From positions 1,054,001-1,118,000 of the forward strand of contig NZ_JADOVJ010000001.1 of NCBI RefSeq assembly GCF_015752315.1: a stretch of DNA of 64,000 nucleotides, read 5' to 3'. Positions 57,561-64,000 of this stretch are shown in pieces. The stretch comes from Nocardioides luteus (GTDB lineage: Bacteria > Actinomycetota > Actinomycetes > Propionibacteriales > Nocardioidaceae). A model generated the notes under the pieces. It was given only the letters and a program-made list of their open reading frames with translations. It made no database searches and was not told where the DNA came from. Position numbers and translations under genes: made by a program. Every line of letters starts with the position of its first letter. Positions within the stretch are counted from its first letter, which is position 1.

Positions 57561-59090
57561 ATGACTGCTGCCGTCACAACATCGCATCGTCCGCTCGACG
57601 GTGAGAAGCGGCGTACGCCTGCCGTCATCACCCTGCTCGTGCTGGCCACCTTCGTGGTGATCCTCAACGAGACGATCATGCTCAACGCGATCCCGAACCT
57701 GATGAACAGCTTCGGGGTCACCGAGCACGCCGCTCAGTGGGTGTCGACCGCGTTCATGCTGACCATGGCCTCGGTGATCCCGGTGACCGGCTGGTTCCTG
57801 CAGCGGGTCACGACCAGGACGGCGTACGCCACGGCCATGGGCGTCTTCATCGCCGGCACCGTGATCTCGGCGATCGCGCCGGTCTTCGGCATCCTGCTCG
57901 CCGGCCGGGTCATCCAGGCGGCCGGCACGGCCGTGATGATGCCGCTGCTGATGACCACCCTGATGACGGTCGTCGACGAGAGCGACCGCGGCCGGGTGAT
58001 GGGCAACGTCACCATGGCCGTCTCGGTCGCGCCGGCACTCGGGCCGACCCTGTCCGGCCTGATCCTGGGCTTCGGCTCGTGGCGGCTGCTCTTCCTGCTG
58101 GTCCTGCCGATCGCCGTCGGCGTCGCCTGGTCCGGCCTGCGCCGCCTGGAGAACGTCAACGAGCCCGCGGAGTCGAGCGTCGACTGGGCCTCGGTGGTCA
58201 TCGCCGCGCTCGGCTTCGGCTCGCTCGTCTACGGGCTGAGCCGGTTCGCCGAGGGTGAGGTAGGGATCCCGCTGGTCATCGCCGCTGTCGGTGCGGTGCT
58301 GATCCTCGGCTTCGTGCTCCGTCAGCTCCGGCTGCAGCGCACCGGCTCGCCGCTGCTCGACCTGCGCGCCTTCCTGCACGGCACCTTCACCAAGTCGCTG
58401 GTCCTGATGGCGGTCGCGTTCCTGGCGATGATGGGCTCGATGATCTTGCTGCCGCTCTACCTGCAGACCGTGCGCGGGCTCTCGCCGCTCTCCACCGGCC
58501 TCCTGGTGATGCCGGGCGGTCTCGCGATGGGTCTCCTCGGGCCGACCGTGGGGCGGATCTTCGACGCGTACGGCGGCCGGGTGCTCGTCATCCCGGGCTC
58601 CATCGGCATCGTGGCCGCTCTCGGCGGGCTCTCGCAGATCTCGCTGACCACGCCCTACTGGCTCGTCCTGGTGCTCCACCTGGTCCTGATGGTCAGCCTG
58701 GCCGCCGCCTTCACCCCGGTCTTCACGCTGGGCCTCGGGTCGCTGCCGGCTCACCTCTACTCCCACGGCTCCTCCATCCTGGGCACGCTGCAGCAGGTCG
58801 CGGCCGCGTTCGGCACCGCCCTGGCGGTGACCGTGATGTCCGTACGCAGCGACCAGGTCGTCGACGAGGTCGGTGCGGTCGCGGCCCACGTGAGCGGTCT
58901 GCAGGCCGCGTTCATGGTCAGCGCAGGGCTGGCTCTGATCGTCGTCCTGATGGCCGTGCTCCTGCCGGCTCGGGCCGAGGGACACGAGGAGTCTGCTGAC
59001 GGGGCCGCTGAGGAGCCTGCCGCGGATCTCGACGCCGAGCTCGCCGAGCTGTGCGAGCACGGGCGCGAGCCCGCGGTCTGCGGCTGCTGA
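57561..59090 (+). CDS. MFS drug-efflux transporter, DHA2 (EmrB/QacA) type
   Basis: A 509-residue transporter with 14 predicted helices. Motif A-like RVTTRTAYATAMG and the early VVILNETIMLNAIPNLMNSFG segment are typical of DHA2 pumps, and motif C is VSVAPALGPTLSG. The cytosolic C-terminus is long, acidic, and ends with a Cys-x-Cys (AVCGC). It exports hydrophobic compounds with proton motive force; the substrate is unknown. A possible sigma-R-type promoter and a leader peptide precede it. Confidence 0.88.
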   Translation: MTAAVTTSHRPLDGEKRRTPAVITLLVLATFVVILNETIMLNAIPNLMNSFGVTEHAAQWVSTAFMLTMASVIPVTGWFLQRVTTRTAYATAMGVFIAGTVISAIAPVFGILLAGRVIQAAGTAVMMPLLMTTLMTVVDESDRGRVMGNVTMAVSVAPALGPTLSGLILGFGSWRLLFLLVLPIAVGVAWSGLRRLENVNEPAESSVDWASVVIAALGFGSLVYGLSRFAEGEVGIPLVIAAVGAVLILGFVLRQLRLQRTGSPLLDLRAFLHGTFTKSLVLMAVAFLAMMGSMILLPLYLQTVRGLSPLSTGLLVMPGGLAMGLLGPTVGRIFDAYGGRVLVIPGSIGIVAALGGLSQISLTTPYWLVLVLHLVLMVSLAAAFTPVFTLGLGSLPAHLYSHGSSILGTLQQVAAAFGTALAVTVMSVRSDQVVDEVGAVAAHVSGLQAAFMVSAGLALIVVLMAVLLPARAEGHEESADGAAEEPAADLDAELAELCEHGREPAVCGC

Positions 59091-59113
59091 GGCGTTCGGA
59101 GTCGTATTCCTGT

Positions 59114-59145
59114 GTAGGAATACCCGGTCAACCGGGTATTCCTAC
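59114..59145. terminator. 15-bp perfect palindrome at convergent MFS/TetR ends
   Basis: GTAGGAATACCCGGT (59114-59128), CA, then ACCGGGTATTCCTAC (59131-59145). It overlaps the TetR stop codon and is 24 nt past the MFS stop. A bidirectional terminator of the same long-arm, 2-nt-centre design as others here. Confidence 0.75.
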
Positions 59146-59777
59146 GCTTCGGACCGCCACTGGTAGACGCCGATCAGCAGCATCCTCAGCTGCGTGCGCA
59201 CGGTGGCGATGATCTGCTCCTCCTGCTCGGGGCGGGTGGTGGAGAGGATCTGCTCGGCCGTGGCGACCAGGACCGTCACGAACAGCGACGAGAGCACGTG
59301 CAGGTCTTTGGCGGTCCAGGTGTCGGTGCCGGTCATCAGCGCGAGGTCGGTGGCGAGCTCGCGCTCGCAGAGCTCGATCTCGCGCCGGATGGCCTCGCGC
59401 ACCGATCGCGGCCCGGCGACACGTTCGCGGGCGATGAACCCGAAGTGATCCCGGCGCCGGTGGACGTGGTCGACGAGGGCATCGATCGAGCCGTCGACGA
59501 CGTCCTTGTCGGCCCGGGCGTTGCGGCGTACGTCGCGGAAGAGGTCGCGCAGCGAGTCGAAGGACTCCTCGACCAGGGCCAGCCCGAGCGACTCGATGGA
59601 GTCGAAGTGGCGGTAGAACGCGGTCGGCACGATGCCGACCTGTTTGGCGACCTGGCGTAGCGAGAGCGCGGTCAGCGAGCTGTCGGCGCACAGCTCCAGC
59701 GTCGCGTCGAGGATCGCTCGCCGGGTCCGGAGCTTGCGCTCCGCACGGCTCTCCGGCTCCGCACCCGTCTCGATCAC
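59142..59777 (-). CDS. TetR-family regulator of the desaturase operon
   Basis: A 211-residue TetR repressor. The N-terminal helix-turn-helix is ILDATLELCADSSLTALSLRQVAKQVGIVPTAFYRHFDSIESLG (about 21-64), and the C-terminal helical domain binds the ligand, probably an acyl-CoA. It is divergent from the ferredoxin-reductase/desaturase pair. Two 18-bp sites of the form GGTGnACAnnTGTnCACy in the shared promoter region are its likely operators. Confidence 0.85.
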   Translation of the reverse strand: MIETGAEPESRAERKLRTRRAILDATLELCADSSLTALSLRQVAKQVGIVPTAFYRHFDSIESLGLALVEESFDSLRDLFRDVRRNARADKDVVDGSIDALVDHVHRRRDHFGFIARERVAGPRSVREAIRREIELCERELATDLALMTGTDTWTAKDLHVLSSLFVTVLVATAEQILSTTRPEQEEQIIATVRTQLRMLLIGVYQWRSEA

Positions 59778-59813
59778 CAGACCATCCTAGGGGCAGAGGC
59801 CGGCGAGGCGTCA

Positions 59814-59831
59814 GGTGCACACCTGTACACC
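59814..59831. promoter_or_regulatory. TetR operator 1 (desaturase/TetR divergent promoter)
   Basis: GGTGCACACCTGTACACC is an 18-bp imperfect palindrome (14 of 18 symmetric), 37 bp upstream of the TetR start. It shares the pattern GGTGnACAnnTGTnCACy with operator 2. Confidence 0.6.
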
Positions 59832-59857
59832 GTGACCTGGACCACGTGCGTCTTGTC

Positions 59858-59887
59858 TTGACGCGGGTTGTGCTGACCCGCCATCGT
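59858..59887 (+). promoter_or_regulatory. promoter of the reductase/desaturase operon
   Basis: TTGACG (59858-59863), 18 bp, CATCGT (59882-59887). The predicted transcription start falls inside operator 2. Confidence 0.4.
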
Positions 59888-59891
59888 TGTC

Positions 59892-59909
59892 GGTGTACAG
59901 ATGTTCACT
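59892..59909. promoter_or_regulatory. TetR operator 2 (reductase/desaturase promoter)
   Basis: GGTGTACAGATGTTCACT, a variant of operator 1 lying 15 bp before the reductase start and over the predicted transcription start. Confidence 0.6.
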
Positions 59910-59923
59910 GAAAGGCGAAACAC

Positions 59924-61018
59924 ATGGCACTCGACCTCGGCGGCCGGATCCTCCGCTCCCGCACGGTTGCGGCGCTCGCCTCCCCGCACGGCATCGACCG
60001 CTACCTGACCCAGATCAACCCGATGCTGGCCGCGCACGAGGTGCGCGCCCGCATCACCGACATCCACCCCGAGGTGAGCGCGCCCGGCGCGCCCCGGGTG
60101 GCGACCGTGACGCTCCAGCCCACCTCGACCTGGCGCGGTCACCGCGCCGGCCAGCACGTCAGTGTCGGCATCGACACGGGGGAGGGGCGGCGCACCACCC
60201 GCGTCTTCACCGTCTCCAACACCGAGGGCAAGGCCGGGGAGCCGCTCACCATCACGGTGCGTGCCCACGACGACGAGCACGCGACCCCCTACAGCATCTC
60301 CAAGTACCTGACCGAGCGCGCCACCGTCGGCACCCTTGTGCACCTGTCGCAGGCCGAGGGTGACTTCGTCCTTCCCGACCGCGTGCCCGAGCACATCGTC
60401 CTGATCTCCGGTGGCTCCGGCATCACCCCGGTGATGTCGATGCTGCGCTCCCTCCAGCGGCGTACGCACCGGGGCAAGGTCACCTTCCTGCACTGGGCGC
60501 CCAGCGCGGACCGCCAGATCTTCGCCGAGGAGCTCGCGGAGATCCGGCACCAGGGCCACGGCGTCGACCTGCACCTTCTCCACACCGGCGACGGGGCGCC
60601 CTACCTCTCCCCGGCGCTGCTCTCGAAGCTGGTCCCGGGATATCGGGACCTGCCGACGTGGGCCTGCGGGCCGGCGTCGCTCATCGAGGCGGCCCAGGCT
60701 GCGTACGCCGGCACCGAGTCGCTGAAGGTGGAGTACTTCAAGCCTCCGAAGACCGCCGGTGTGGCCGGCGGCGAGATGGAGTTCGCGCGCACCGGCACGA
60801 CCGTCGCCAACGACGGCGCCACGATCCTCGACCAGGCCGAGGCTGCGGGGCTGACCCCCGAGTCCGGCTGCCGGATGGGGATCTGCTTCTCCTGCACCAC
60901 CAACAAGAGCTCCGGACGGGTCCGCAACATCCTGACCGGCGAGACCTCCGAGCTCCCCGACGAACAGATCCGGATCTGCGTGAGCACGCCCGAGGGCGAC
61001 TGCTCCGTGGACCTCTGA
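59924..61018 (+). CDS. ferredoxin reductase with fused C-terminal 2Fe-2S domain (desaturase partner)
   Basis: A 364-residue flavoprotein. The FAD site is RVFTVSN at 93-99, the NAD(P)H fold starts ISGGSGITPVMSML at 161-174, and the C-terminal plant-type ferredoxin has CRMGICFSC with a further Cys in IRICVS. It passes electrons from NAD(P)H to the diiron desaturase encoded 24 nt downstream. M. tuberculosis Rv3230c plays this part for DesA3. ATG 59924 follows AAAGGCG. Confidence 0.9.
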   Translation: MALDLGGRILRSRTVAALASPHGIDRYLTQINPMLAAHEVRARITDIHPEVSAPGAPRVATVTLQPTSTWRGHRAGQHVSVGIDTGEGRRTTRVFTVSNTEGKAGEPLTITVRAHDDEHATPYSISKYLTERATVGTLVHLSQAEGDFVLPDRVPEHIVLISGGSGITPVMSMLRSLQRRTHRGKVTFLHWAPSADRQIFAEELAEIRHQGHGVDLHLLHTGDGAPYLSPALLSKLVPGYRDLPTWACGPASLIEAAQAAYAGTESLKVEYFKPPKTAGVAGGEMEFARTGTTVANDGATILDQAEAAGLTPESGCRMGICFSCTTNKSSGRVRNILTGETSELPDEQIRICVSTPEGDCSVDL

Positions 61019-61042
61019 CGATTCCCTCGAGGAGACACCCCC

Positions 61043-62167
61043 ATGACCACCGTTGAGAACACCGGCAACCGCCGCCTCTCCGCCGAGGAGCTCGAAGCCT
61101 TCGGCCAGGAGATGGACGCCATCCGCCAGCGGATCGTCGCCGACCTGGGCGAGAAGGACTCGGCGTACATCTACGACATCGTCAAGAAGCAGCGCGCCTT
61201 CGAGATCGCGGGCCGCGCGCTCTTCTACCTGCCCGTGATCGGCTGGGTCCCGGCCGTCGCCTGTCTGTCGATCTCCAAGATCCTCGACAACATGGAGATC
61301 GGGCACAACGTCATGCACGGCCAGTACGACTGGATGGGCGACCCCGACCTCAACTCGCGCATGTTCGAGTGGGACAACGTCTGCCCCTCCGACCAGTGGA
61401 AGTACTCCCACAACTACATCCACCACACCTTCACCAACGTCCTCGGCAAGGACCGCGACATCGGCTACGGCATCCTGCGGATGGACGAGGACCAGAAGTG
61501 GCACCCCTACTTCCTGGGCAACCCGATCTACGCCTTCCTGCTGATGATCTTCTTCGAGTGGGGCGTCGCGATGCACGACCTCGAGGTCGAGAACCTCGTC
61601 GCGGGCAAGCGCACCTTCGCCGACAACGCCGACCTGCACCGCGGCCTGATGAAGAAGGTCAAGCGCCAGGCGCTGAAGGACTACGTCCTGTTCCCGCTGC
61701 TCTCCGGTCCGCTGGCGCCGCTGACGTTCCTCGGCAACGCCACCGCGAACCTGGTCCGCAACATCTGGGCGTTCAACATCATCTTCTGCGGCCACTTCCC
61801 GGCCGGCGTCGCCTCCTTCTCGCAGGAGGAGTGCGAGGACGAGACCCAGGGTCACTGGTACTACCGCCAGCTCCTCGGCTCGGCCAACATCACCGGCGGC
61901 CGCATCTTCCACATCATGTCCGGCAACCTGTCGCACCAGATCGAGCACCACCTCTTCCCCGACCTCCCCGCACGCCGCTACCCGGAGATCGCCGAGGAGG
62001 TCCGCGAGATCTGCGAGCGCTATGGGCTCGCCTACAACACCGGTCCGCTGCACAAGCAGCTGTGGGGCGTCTTCAAGAAGATCTGCCGCTACGCCCTCCC
62101 CGACCGCAAGCGCCCCGCCGCCGAGGGCGTCGAGACCGCTCCCGCCCTCGAGGGGGTCGCGGCATGA
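61043..62167 (+). CDS. membrane acyl-CoA/fatty-acid delta-9-type desaturase (DesA3-like)
   Basis: A 374-residue membrane diiron desaturase. The three histidine boxes are intact: HNVMH (88-92), HNYIHH (123-128) and HQIEHH (298-303). Four helices flank them. It introduces a double bond into acyl chains with electrons from the preceding reductase. ATG 61043 follows GAGGAGACACCCCC. The stop overlaps the next small gene as ATGA. TetR control through the promoter operators is likely. Confidence 0.92.
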   Translation: MTTVENTGNRRLSAEELEAFGQEMDAIRQRIVADLGEKDSAYIYDIVKKQRAFEIAGRALFYLPVIGWVPAVACLSISKILDNMEIGHNVMHGQYDWMGDPDLNSRMFEWDNVCPSDQWKYSHNYIHHTFTNVLGKDRDIGYGILRMDEDQKWHPYFLGNPIYAFLLMIFFEWGVAMHDLEVENLVAGKRTFADNADLHRGLMKKVKRQALKDYVLFPLLSGPLAPLTFLGNATANLVRNIWAFNIIFCGHFPAGVASFSQEECEDETQGHWYYRQLLGSANITGGRIFHIMSGNLSHQIEHHLFPDLPARRYPEIAEEVREICERYGLAYNTGPLHKQLWGVFKKICRYALPDRKRPAAEGVETAPALEGVAA

Positions 62168-62397
62168 CGGATGACCGGCCACAATGGGTGGTCATGGCAC
62201 CAGATCTGAGCAAGAACGAGATCCGCAAGGATGTCGCACAGAGCGCCGTCGAGGTCACGGCCACCACCGTCGGTCAGGTGGCGGTCATCATCACCGGCGC
62301 CGTACGTGACGTGGCCGGCGCCATCGGCGGCCTCGCCACCGAGCTGTTCGAGCTCCGCGCCGCGGCCAAGCGCGCCGAGAAAGACCTCGACGAATAG
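62164..62397 (+). CDS. small hypothetical protein coupled to desaturase
   Basis: A 77-residue protein starting at ATG 62164, which overlaps the desaturase stop (ATGA). A helical, Ala/Val-rich middle (VTATTVGQVAVIITGAVRDVAGAIGGLATELFELRAAAKRAEK) may lie on or in the membrane. No family recognised. Translational coupling suggests a link to the desaturase. A later ATG at 62194 is also possible. Confidence 0.6.
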   Translation: MTDDRPQWVVMAPDLSKNEIRKDVAQSAVEVTATTVGQVAVIITGAVRDVAGAIGGLATELFELRAAAKRAEKDLDE

Positions 62398-62494
62398 GTA
62401 GTTCTGACGGCCGAGTCCGCAGTTGTGGGCGACGAAACTTCAGTTTCGTCGCCCACAACTGATTTCTCGTCCTCCAGAACTACGGACTCGGCGA
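62398..62494. repeat. long-palindrome intergenic repeat, copy B
   Basis: Three nested inverted repeats: GTAGTTCT/AGAACTAC (62398-62405, 62476-62483), GCCGAGTCCG/CGGACTCGGC (62410-62419, 62483-62492) and the 19-bp core (62421-62460). The core and right flank match copy A at 26635-26757. It lies between the small gene and convergent DUF6104. Confidence 0.78.
62421..62460. terminator. perfect 19-bp palindrome, second copy
   Basis: AGTTGTGGGCGACGAAACT, then TC, then AGTTTCGTCGCCCACAACT. Arms are identical to 26667-26706. Probable bidirectional terminator of convergent genes. Confidence 0.7.
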
Positions 62495-62498
62495 GGGG

Positions 62499-62675
62499 TC
62501 AGTCCTCGGGGTCGTCGAGGCGGGCCAGCCAGGTGGCGAGCCGCTCGATGGCGGTCTCGTGCTCAGGGTGTACGTCGACGAAGGCCTGGAGCTGCTCGGC
62601 CAGCCAGGCGAGGGTGACCTCCTCGTCGCCCCGACGGGTGACGAGCTCCTCGATGCCGCGGTCGGTGAAGTACAT
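62499..62675 (-). CDS. DUF6104 family protein
   Basis: A 58-residue protein beginning MYFTDRGIEELVTRRGDEEV and ending with the WLARLDDPED-type tail. The WLAEQLQAFVDVHPEHE and ERLATWLARLDD segments match the short actinobacterial DUF6104 family, which has no known function. It starts 13 nt after the stop of the TetR gene, so the two may be co-transcribed. Confidence 0.8.
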   Translation of the reverse strand: MYFTDRGIEELVTRRGDEEVTLAWLAEQLQAFVDVHPEHETAIERLATWLARLDDPED

Positions 62676-62687
62676 GGGCTCAGTCTT

Positions 62688-63383
62688 TCATTCTGCGTTC
62701 AGCGGTGAGTCGGAGGCCGGGCCACCGGAGAGGCCGCGTACGACCATGCCGAGGGTGGCGTTGATGAGCTGGTCGCGCTCGGCGTCGGCGAAGACGCGGT
62801 ACGGGCCGTCGATGAAGAGGACCGCGAGGCCGTGGACCGTGGCCCAGGCCGCCGTCTCGGCGTTCGGGCGGAGCTCGGGGGCCAGCCAGCCGGCCTCGAC
62901 CAGGTCGTCCAGGGCGGTGGTCAGGAACGCGTAGGGCGGGGCGTCGGCGAGGAGCGCGGAGATCTCCTCGGGCGGGTGCTCCTCTCCGTTGTGCGGGCGG
63001 AGGAAGGCCGTGCGGAACAGGCCGGGCTGGGCGAGCGCGAACTGGACGTAGCCGCGCCCGGCGGCGGCGAGGCGCTGCACCGCGGCCTCGGCCGGGTGTG
63101 GTGCCGGCTTCTCGGCGGCCAGGAGGTCGAGGATCGTCGCGGCCAGCCGGTCCATCGCCTCGTGCTTGGCGGCGACGAGCAGGTCGGCCTGGTTGGCGAA
63201 GTGGCGGTAGGTCGCGGTGGGGGTCACGCCGACCGCACGTGCCGCGGCGCGGATGGTCACCGCGTCCGGGCCGCCCTGCTCGGCGAGGGTTGCGGCCGCA
63301 TCGACCAGGGCGTTGCGGAGGTCGCCGTGATGGTAGGGCCGGGTGCCCTCGTCCGAGCTCTCTGAGGATTTCACGGAATTCAT
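62688..63383 (-). CDS. TetR-family regulator of the MMPL gene
   Basis: A 231-residue TetR repressor. The helix-turn-helix is LVDAAATLAEQGGPDAVTIRAAARAVGVTPTATYRHFANQADLL (about 26-69), followed by a WHG-type ligand domain (RLAAAGRGYVQFALAQPGLFRTAFLRP). ATG 63383 is chosen. A longer frame from 63425 reads into the repeat-bearing promoter region. Divergent from the MMPL gene, whose promoter holds 15-bp tandem repeats, likely its operators. Confidence 0.85.
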   Translation of the reverse strand: MNSVKSSESSDEGTRPYHHGDLRNALVDAAATLAEQGGPDAVTIRAAARAVGVTPTATYRHFANQADLLVAAKHEAMDRLAATILDLLAAEKPAPHPAEAAVQRLAAAGRGYVQFALAQPGLFRTAFLRPHNGEEHPPEEISALLADAPPYAFLTTALDDLVEAGWLAPELRPNAETAAWATVHGLAVLFIDGPYRVFADAERDQLINATLGMVVRGLSGGPASDSPLNAE

Positions 63384-63438
63384 GTTGACACCTGCCCACA
63401 TCGAAGGGAAAGTTAACACCTGCAAAGTTTACGCCTGC
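63384..63438. promoter_or_regulatory. direct-repeat operator region between TetR and MMPL genes
   Basis: Three copies of GTTnACRCCTGC: 63384-63395, 63412-63423 and 63427-63438. The last two belong to 15-bp units AAAGTTAACACCTGC and AAAGTTTACGCCTGC that abut exactly (63409-63423, 63424-63438). Confidence 0.6.
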
Positions 63439-63459
63439 CCACATTCCTCTGGAGGAATC

Positions 63460-64000
63460 ATGTTCCACCGACTCGGCACCCTTGTGGTGCGAAACCCGCG
63501 CCGGGTCCTGGTGATCGGCCTGATCGCCCTCCTCGGCGCGATCTATCTGGCCACCTCGGCCTTCGGCAAGCTCGACGACGCCGGCTTCGACGACCCCGCC
63601 TCGGAGAGCAGCCGCGCGGCCACCGCGCTGGAGGAGGGCTTCGGCAACGAGGCCGGCTTCCTCCTCACCGTCAGTGCCGACGCCGGCAAGGTGACCGACG
63701 GCGCGGCTGCGAAGGACGCCCAGGCGCTCGTCGACCGCCTCCGGGCCGACGACGACCTGACCGACGTCGTCTCCTACCTCGATGCGCCCGGACCGGGCAT
63801 GGTCTCGGACGACGGCACCCACGGGTTGATCTCGGTCGGCGCCAAGGACCCCGACGGCATCGACGCCGCCGCGGTGATCGATCGCTACACCGACGACACC
63901 GCGGCCGACGGAGCCACGACCGTCCACGTCGGCGGCCAGCTCGCGATCTTCGAGGAGGTCGGCACCCAGATCGGCGCCGACCTCGGTCTCGCCGAGGCGA
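63460..64000 (+). CDS. MMPL/RND family transporter, N-terminal part (runs off window)
   Basis: The first 180 residues of an MMPL-type transporter. MFHRLGTLVVRNPRRVLVIGLIALLGAIYLA gives the first helix, followed by the outer porter domain (FGKLDDAGFDDPASESSRAATALEEGFGNEAGFLLTVSAD). The family exports lipids, siderophores or drugs with proton motive force. ATG 63460 follows GGAGGAATC. The rest lies beyond base 64000. Control by the divergent TetR is likely. Confidence 0.9.
   Translation, partial: MFHRLGTLVVRNPRRVLVIGLIALLGAIYLATSAFGKLDDAGFDDPASESSRAATALEEGFGNEAGFLLTVSADAGKVTDGAAAKDAQALVDRLRADDDLTDVVSYLDAPGPGMVSDDGTHGLISVGAKDPDGIDAAAVIDRYTDDTAADGATTVHVGGQLAIFEEVGTQIGADLGLAEA

Noticed and set aside
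1..64000. tRNA, rRNA, insertion sequence, prophage or classical defence island
   Set aside because: I found no cloverleaf, rRNA signature, transposase, integrase or restriction/toxin partner by reading; a tRNAscan or profile search could still reveal one.

Overview
The window is high-GC actinobacterial chromosome. GTG and TTG starts, leaderless-looking promoters, WhiB1, PdtaS, SigR/RsrA, a mycothiol-type anti-sigma factor, an AURKAIP1/COX24-domain mini-protein and DUF6104 all point to the class. The gene content and style suggest Nocardioidaceae (Nocardioides-like), but that rank is inference. I see no rRNA, tRNA, CRISPR array, insertion sequence or prophage. The layout looks like ordinary chromosome carrying several catabolic cassettes.

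Layout. 1-14.4 kb: end of an amidohydrolase, an MGDG-synthase-like glycosyltransferase, an orphan Eco57I-type DNA methylase, a thioesterase, a succinate-semialdehyde-type dehydrogenase, a hydrolase, an EcsC protein, a SNF2 helicase with a long leader, thioredoxin behind an exact sigma-R promoter, chorismate mutase, and a divergent alditol oxidase / GH10 xylanase pair with LacI-type and CRP-type sites between them. 14.4-24.3 kb (minus strand): a reductive pyrimidine / beta-alanine catabolic cassette (carbamoyl hydrolase, dihydropyrimidinase, a luciferase-like flavin enzyme, a four-gene NMT1-type ABC importer, omega-aminotransferase, CoA-acylating semialdehyde dehydrogenase). 24.5-34.3 kb: housekeeping and signalling genes (DUF445, S4 protein, FKBP, a two-component system whose kinase runs in frame into a DUF4173 membrane protein, CBS protein, hisN, rsgA, aroA).

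34.4-37 kb encodes an unusual single protein joining an ECF sigma factor, a zinc anti-sigma-like segment, membrane segments and a large Ig-like/proline-rich outer part. 39.4-48.2 kb is a pentose cassette: arabonate/xylonate-type dehydratase, FAH-type second dehydratase, LacI repressor, CUT1 importer without ATPase, and GH51 arabinofuranosidase. Matching LacI palindromes lie at two of its promoters. This is consistent with an oxidative (Weimberg-type) pentose route.

48.2-54.9 kb holds stress regulators (sigR-rsrA, pdtaS and whiB1, sigF-like with RsbW-like) plus Ni superoxide dismutase with its protease. 55-64 kb holds malic enzyme, an oxidoreductase, an MFS pump, a TetR-controlled ferredoxin-reductase/desaturase operon, DUF6104, and a TetR/MMPL divergent pair running off the end. 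The aroA-rsgA ... SRAP ... sigR-rsrA ... pdtaS-whiB1 ... desaturase content parallels the M. tuberculosis Rv3219-Rv3230c neighbourhood, with the pentose cassette lying inside it.

Across the window, convergent gene ends often carry long near-perfect palindromes with a 2-nt centre. One of these has 19-bp arms and is repeated identically 36 kb apart. sigR and thioredoxin (and possibly the MFS pump) share sigma-R-type promoters, and CRP-type sites lie at the xylanase, whiB1, a CBS gene and (weaker) the pentose transporter.
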